This document shows positions 59,290 to 64,000 of a stretch of 64,000 nt of DNA, piece after piece. The notes beneath the pieces are model-generated. The model saw nothing but the letters and a program-made list of their open reading frames with translations, did not search any database and was not told where the DNA came from. Each line of letters starts with the position of its first letter. Position 1 is the first letter of the stretch. The stretch covers positions 108,954,406 to 109,018,405 of the forward strand of contig NC_081415.1 of assembly GCF_030272615.1 (NCBI RefSeq), in the 5' to 3' direction. Made by a program: the position numbers and the translations under genes. The stretch is from Cryptomeria japonica (taxonomy: Eukaryota > Streptophyta > Pinopsida > Cupressales > Cupressaceae).

Positions 59290-60822
59290 ATCTTATGGGG
59301 GGATACTTTAGCATCATAAATTGTACACTTTTAATTAAGGTGTGCAATTTCACACTCTCCTAACACTCATTTTAGTATTTCCCATTTCTCTATGCATTAT
59401 AAGACCTTTATTATATTAAAATTAATATTTAATTTAATGAGTCCTATTTCACTTTATTACATTAACACTTTATTATTTGGGCCCTTGATTTTAGGTGTGC
59501 CCTTTATCTCTCATCACTTTAATTTATTTTAAATACTACCCAATTTCAAATTCCAAAATAATATTTCCCCTACTTTAATATCATGATTTTTCATGAGACT
59601 TACATTTTTGGAAACAAGATCCTATAATCTCATGACCTTAAAAATTTGGTCCTATTTTGTGAGGACAATGGTGCTTAGGGTAGCATTGTCCGACACTTTT
59701 TGGCCAAAATTTTAGGAGGTCAAGGAGTCGATCTTTCCCTTTCTAAAACTATCCTCGATGCAAAAATATGTTAATTCTAAGTTGACCTAAAGGAGATTTT
59801 ACTTTGAGATCCCTATATAAGGCATCATTCATAATTCATTTCATTATCTTCTATCAACTATCATTATCATCTCATTATTGTCACTTTAATTCAAGAGTAA
59901 AACCTCAAGAGAAGATCTAAGTTTAAGGAGTAGCAAGCTATATCAAGGCATCTTCAATTGTGTTTCAATTATGAATTCATGATGGATTTTACGTGATTTA
60001 TCATGTTATTGCATCAACACATGGGGGAATTATCCTAAGAATGTTGCATCACCAATTGAAGGTATAATCAATTTATTCAATCATTTCAATCAAGCATTTC
60101 CATTTCATTTTCATTTCAATTATAGTTTTAATTGAAAATTTGGGGTTTGACCTAGGAGAACCCCTATCAACCCAACATCTCCTCTTTTCTGTAGATTCAA
60201 GTTCAGCTACAGGTTTTTGATAGAGATAGAAGACATAAAAGTGCTTAGGAATTGGAGATAGACGACCTTTCCAGAGCTCATAAAAAAACATGAGAACAAG
60301 GGTGTTTTGGGTTCCATTATCCTGGACAAGTGCACCAAAGGCACCATTGTCCTCACACATTTAGGTCAGGCAAAAATTTGTCAGGGTACCAGTGTAGTGT
60401 CTTAGAGGCCCAGATTTAGATTAGTGTGTAGAAATTCATCAAAAGACAAGCAAGTTTTGGGTGACCTTGTCCTATTAGTTTAAACTCAGTTTTCAAGAAA
60501 AAGTGAACTCATAGTATGACCTTGTCATAGTTTTGAGTGACATGTTCTAAAGTTTCTATTTTAGTATTAGATAGTATGAGAAGTCTAAGTGGTAAATTCA
60601 TACATGTATCTCCTTACCCTAGATTTTGCATTCACTTTACATTTGCATAGTTCATTTTCAATTCAATCAAAATGAGTGGAACCAAATCAATATTTAACAC
60701 TCTTCCTAGAATCAATCTTGAATATATTGAGCCCATTCTCCTTTTAATGTAATAATTACGAAATAGGTTTAGTTCCTAGTTTGTATGTATAAGCTAGTGA
60801 ACCCTGTTTTCCATCCATTACA
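59290..60822 (+). repeat. LTR-like block preceding the second Tat-like element
   Basis: The block starts after the purine run ATGGGGGGA at about 59,297-59,305 and ends CCATTACA at 60,822, followed by a primer-site-like TGGTGAACCCGAC at 60,826. It contains the repeat shared with 55,660-56,160. The left end lacks a clear TG, so the start is uncertain. It leads into the gag-pro relic at 61 kb, so a 5' LTR is the best reading. The minus-strand frame 60,073-60,360 is not a gene. Confidence 0.5.
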
Positions 60823-60825
60823 TAT

Positions 60826-60842
60826 TGGTGAACCCGACTTTT
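60826..60842 (+). other. Possible primer-binding site
   Basis: TGGTGAACCCGAC stands three bases after the putative LTR end ATTACA, the same offset as in the large Tat element. The tRNA is not assigned. Confidence 0.35.
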
Positions 60843-61040
60843 CTTATACTTGCATATATCTGATTTTTAGTTATATATTTATTTTTGTATGTAATTATTA
60901 GATTTAAATTCATTAATTCATGGTTTATTTACTTGCACTAGTGAAAAAATCATTAAAAGTGCATATTCTTATCTCTTTTATCATGCATTTTCTATAAGTT
61001 ATCATTTGAAAAAGCAAATTGTTTTAATTTAGTTAGTTTC

Positions 61041-63160
61041 ATGATGCATTTATTGCATAGATATGATAGTGGCTTAGCCTCCCTTGTGTCACTTCCTCCC
61101 TCTCCTAAAGACCCTCCTATCCATGGGGACACTTTGGTGCAAGAAGAGATTATTAAAACTTCTTCCAAAAATCTCCCTTCCAAGGATGAAGCCTTGAGGA
61201 ATAATGTTGATCCTTCTCCCACAATTTACCTCCCCTATGAGGATCATTTGGTGCAAGTAGATGATATTGCAGCTACCTTTCCTAGTGATACCATACATTC
61301 TTTTCATTTCAATGACCTTCCTTCTAGAGATGAAGTATTAATGAGTTTTGCTCATCCTTCTCCCAAAATTAGTCCTACCCATATGGATACTTTCTTGTAA
61401 GAGGATAATGTCACTAGCAATATTTCCAATGATCTCTCTCCTAAAGGTGAATCCCAAGAGAACAAAGAACCTAACCAAGATCAAGTCAATAAAATTCATA
61501 TTGTTGATTATGAGAAGCCTGAAATTGTTGTCCATTTTCCTCAAGATGTTCCTAAACCTCAAAACAAACCAATGCTTGTTCTTAAAGATGAGGTGCTTGT
61601 TGTTAAAGGTGTAGCAAATCATCAACCTAATTATTATACAGTAGCTCAAACATACGAAACTCAAAACAATAAGAAAGGTTCTAATGTCCTTCCCCGTGCC
61701 CAACATTTTATTCCTCCCCTCCATCATCTTTCACAATATGTCTGTAAGAAGTATGATCTTGTTGAGAAAATTTATGCCACTCTAGCTAAGATCTCCCTTT
61801 GGGACTTGATTCAAATATCACTCACATACAACGTATTGCTACATGAAGCCTTAAAGAAGATAGATACTCAACATCCTATAAGACCTAATAATGTGACGTC
61901 TTTGTTGGAATGTATGCATGCAACTAAAGGTGATATTGTATTTTCTCAACATGAGTTACCTTTGTTGGAAATTCAAAATTAATATGATCCTCTCATGATT
62001 TTTGTCCTTATCAATCGTAATGCTATAAGACATACTCTAGTTGACAATGAATCTATCCTTAATGTGTGTAGAATTGATTGATTGCATAAAATCAATGTGG
62101 ATACTTCTATTATTCAACCCGATTCTCTTTCTATTCATGGCTTTGATTATGTTGGTAAGAAGATGTTAGGTACAATTACCTAAAACTATTCATGTCATGA
62201 CCAATACTCTCGCATATAACCTTCCTCTAGGTACATCATAGATTCATGCTATACCAATGGTTCCTTCTACTCTTCATCACAAAATCAAGTTTATCTATGA
62301 AAATGAGATATATACTTTGGAAATTGATACAAACTTACAAAGTTGTTTTGACATGGACAAACAATCTCAATCTTCTTCAATTATTTCTCCAATACAAACA
62401 GATGCACCATCTCCTACTAAAGACACCCATTCACCTAAAGAATTACTTTGAGAGGATGATTAGGGATCATTAGATTTTACACCCTCCTTTATTGGAGAAT
62501 ACAAAATTTCTACTTGTGAGACTCAAGCCTTGAAGGATCCTAGTGTATCATTTTTTCAAGATTCTTCTAAATATGTTCCAACCTCTTATTATAACACATG
62601 TCTGGATGTTAATTGGGGCTCTTTAAATTTCAATCCAATTCAACCAAAAATTGAAACCTCTCCTCCCGATTCAACACTTACTAAAACTCCTACGCTTGAT
62701 TTAGAAAAAAATTATGGAGTTGGTTTCAGAATTATTTCTAAACATGGATAAAATGGACATGGTTTATGATGTGTGCAACAAAGCATTGAGGCTCATGAGA
62801 AATATACATCAGACTTGTCTAAGGAAGGTTTAGGTTTTCAATCTCCTCCTTTGTCAACATCCCCTCTCCCATTTTCTAGTGCATCCCTTTATTCTTCTTC
62901 CAATGTTTCATTACAACAGTATAATATTTTGTCTGGCCTTCTTCAAGCCAATTTGATTACCCTTCTTTGGCCCAAATTATGGAGAAAATGTAGAGAAGAT
63001 CTTGAGAACTATTATTTTTATATATATTATCAACTCCATGTCCATTCCACTAATGAATGTCAAGATTTGCATACTAAAATTCAACAATTCATTGATTTTG
63101 GTATCATTCAAGTAATAAGTGACAATGAGTGGCATCTTTTTCATCACCAGTCTAAATAAC
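61041..63160 (+). pseudogene. Tat-like gag-protease relic
   Basis: The plus strand has a Pro/Ser/Asp-rich repetitive segment (61,041-61,400) and KISLWDLIQISLTYNVLLHE (near 61,790-61,850). The protease-like region follows: DPLMIFVLINRNAIRHTLVD, NESILNVC and SIHGFDYVGKKMLGTI (61,985-62,180), then IHAIPMVPSTLHHKIKF (near 62,240-62,290). The usual catalytic Asp-(Asn/Ser)-Gly is here Asp-Asn-Glu, so the site is lost. Further on are YGVGFRIISKHG*NGHGL (near 62,715-62,765), a G-patch-like vestige, and a degenerate H...H...NEC segment near 63,040. The order is that of Tat polyproteins before RT; no RT is present before 63,160. Many stops and shifts. Minus-strand frames here are shadows. Confidence 0.65.
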
Positions 63161-63164
63161 ATTT

Positions 63165-64000
63165 ATGACCTATTATGTTGTTCCTCACTACGTAACATTG
63201 CTAGTTTACCTTTTGAGGGCTCTTTGTCATTCATGGTGGTACAATCTCATGTGAAAACATACTTGGTTAGTAACATAATATTCGTTCTTATTAATATCTC
63301 TATGCTTGGGGGAAAATAATAAGGTTTCAATCTTTTCTATTTTCAAGGATTTCCTTTTCCTTTGTTGAGTAGAATATTTCATAACTTGATGTCCTTTCTT
63401 GAATAGAATTATCCTCCATGTGAATACATGTGTGTCCCTAGGTTTGGACTTATTCTATGCTTTAAATGGTATGTTTTCTATGAATAATTTGTCCTTAGTG
63501 ACTGCATGTAATCCTTCACTAAGAATCCACTTTTCCTAGCAATGGGGAAGGTGTGTATTTTGAGTTTCTTCCTTTTTCACAAATGCCATCTTTATTAAAG
63601 ATCTCCTCTATTTTTTGAGGTAGATATATTTAGGAAAATATCTCCCCCTTTCACTATTCATCCCTCAAAAGGATCTCTTTATACTTGTTCAAAGATATAT
63701 CTTTTACAATTATCACATCCTTGCTTAAAAAATGTTATGCCTCTTTAACTTGGAACGATGAACATTGTTGCTTAAAGGATATCTCCTTTGGTGAACATGT
63801 TTATCCTTGTCCTTTAAATGTACCTTAAGGCATCAACATAGGGCTATGTTGATATCTTAAGGGAGGGAATACATACAACATCCTTGTTGCTTATTTATAA
63901 TTTAATATTGTAGATTTCCTTGTATACAATGTTTTGCTTGGTCATCCTTGTTCATTTTTATTTTATATTTCCTTAAATACTATGATTTATTTGGTTATCC
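63165..64000 (+). other. Non-coding 3' region of the right-hand element, running off the window
   Basis: No protein family recognised. A purine run AAGGGAGGGAA at 63,859-63,869, after GATATCTT, resembles a polypurine tract, so a 3' LTR may start near 63,870 and continue past the edge. The start TACATACAAC lacks TG, so this is tentative. Confidence 0.35.

Overview
This is nuclear DNA from a seed plant with a large, repeat-rich genome. It is AT-rich, holds one convincing host-type gene in 64 kb, and is otherwise nested transposable elements with long decayed intergenic stretches. The domain types (Tat-clade Ty3/Gypsy with two RNase H domains, plant L1-type LINEs with a terminal RNase H, BED/hAT-like transposase, plant mobile domain) are plant-specific. 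The size of the elements and the thin gene content suggest a gymnosperm, perhaps a conifer. I infer that and cannot prove it. No tRNA, rRNA, CRISPR array or organellar segment was seen.

Layout. 1-5.1 kb: a decayed hAT-type transposase on the minus strand, split by a solo LTR (1301-2884, perfect 5-bp target duplication) and by a second LTR-like block (3533-4892). 5.1-7.0 kb: unrecognised. 7.1-14.5 kb: LINE-A on the plus strand, full length in outline but full of stops, with its RNase H end duplicated in tandem. 14,558-32,356: a 17.8-kb Tat-clade LTR retrotransposon with both LTRs and the 5-bp target duplication GTCAC. Its gag-pol runs on the minus strand. A plant-mobile-domain (PMD) reading frame lies on the opposite strand between integrase and the 3' LTR, and three arrays of a 21-bp repeat lie near its two ends. 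32.4-36.8 kb: a dispersed 0.8-kb repeat, an unassigned reading frame with a LINE-like tail, and a short tandem array. 36.8-46.5 kb: two degenerate tandem arrays and AT-rich DNA, into which LINE-B (39,326-45,545, minus strand, 16-bp target duplication) inserted. 47,345-47,932: an apparently intact single-exon gene for a 195-residue protein, with TATA box and poly(A) signals. 48.6-58.2 kb: minisatellite, a LINE ORF1 relic, the inverted partner of the 0.8-kb repeat, and a duplicated block. 58.3-64 kb: a Copia gag fragment beside an LTR-like block and a second Tat-like gag-pro relic running off the right edge.

How the parts relate. Nesting gives a relative order: hAT first, then the LTR insertions into it; the older arrays at 39/45.5 kb, then LINE-B into them. 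The Tat element sits just after LINE-A. No element in the window looks autonomous now: every pol or transposase frame has stops or frameshifts. The most unusual structure is inside the Tat element. A 21-bp unit, in places alternating as a 42-bp dimer, lies upstream of gag on one strand and upstream of the PMD frame on the other, in the same orientation relative to each frame. That is what a shared leader or control array on two convergent transcription units would look like.
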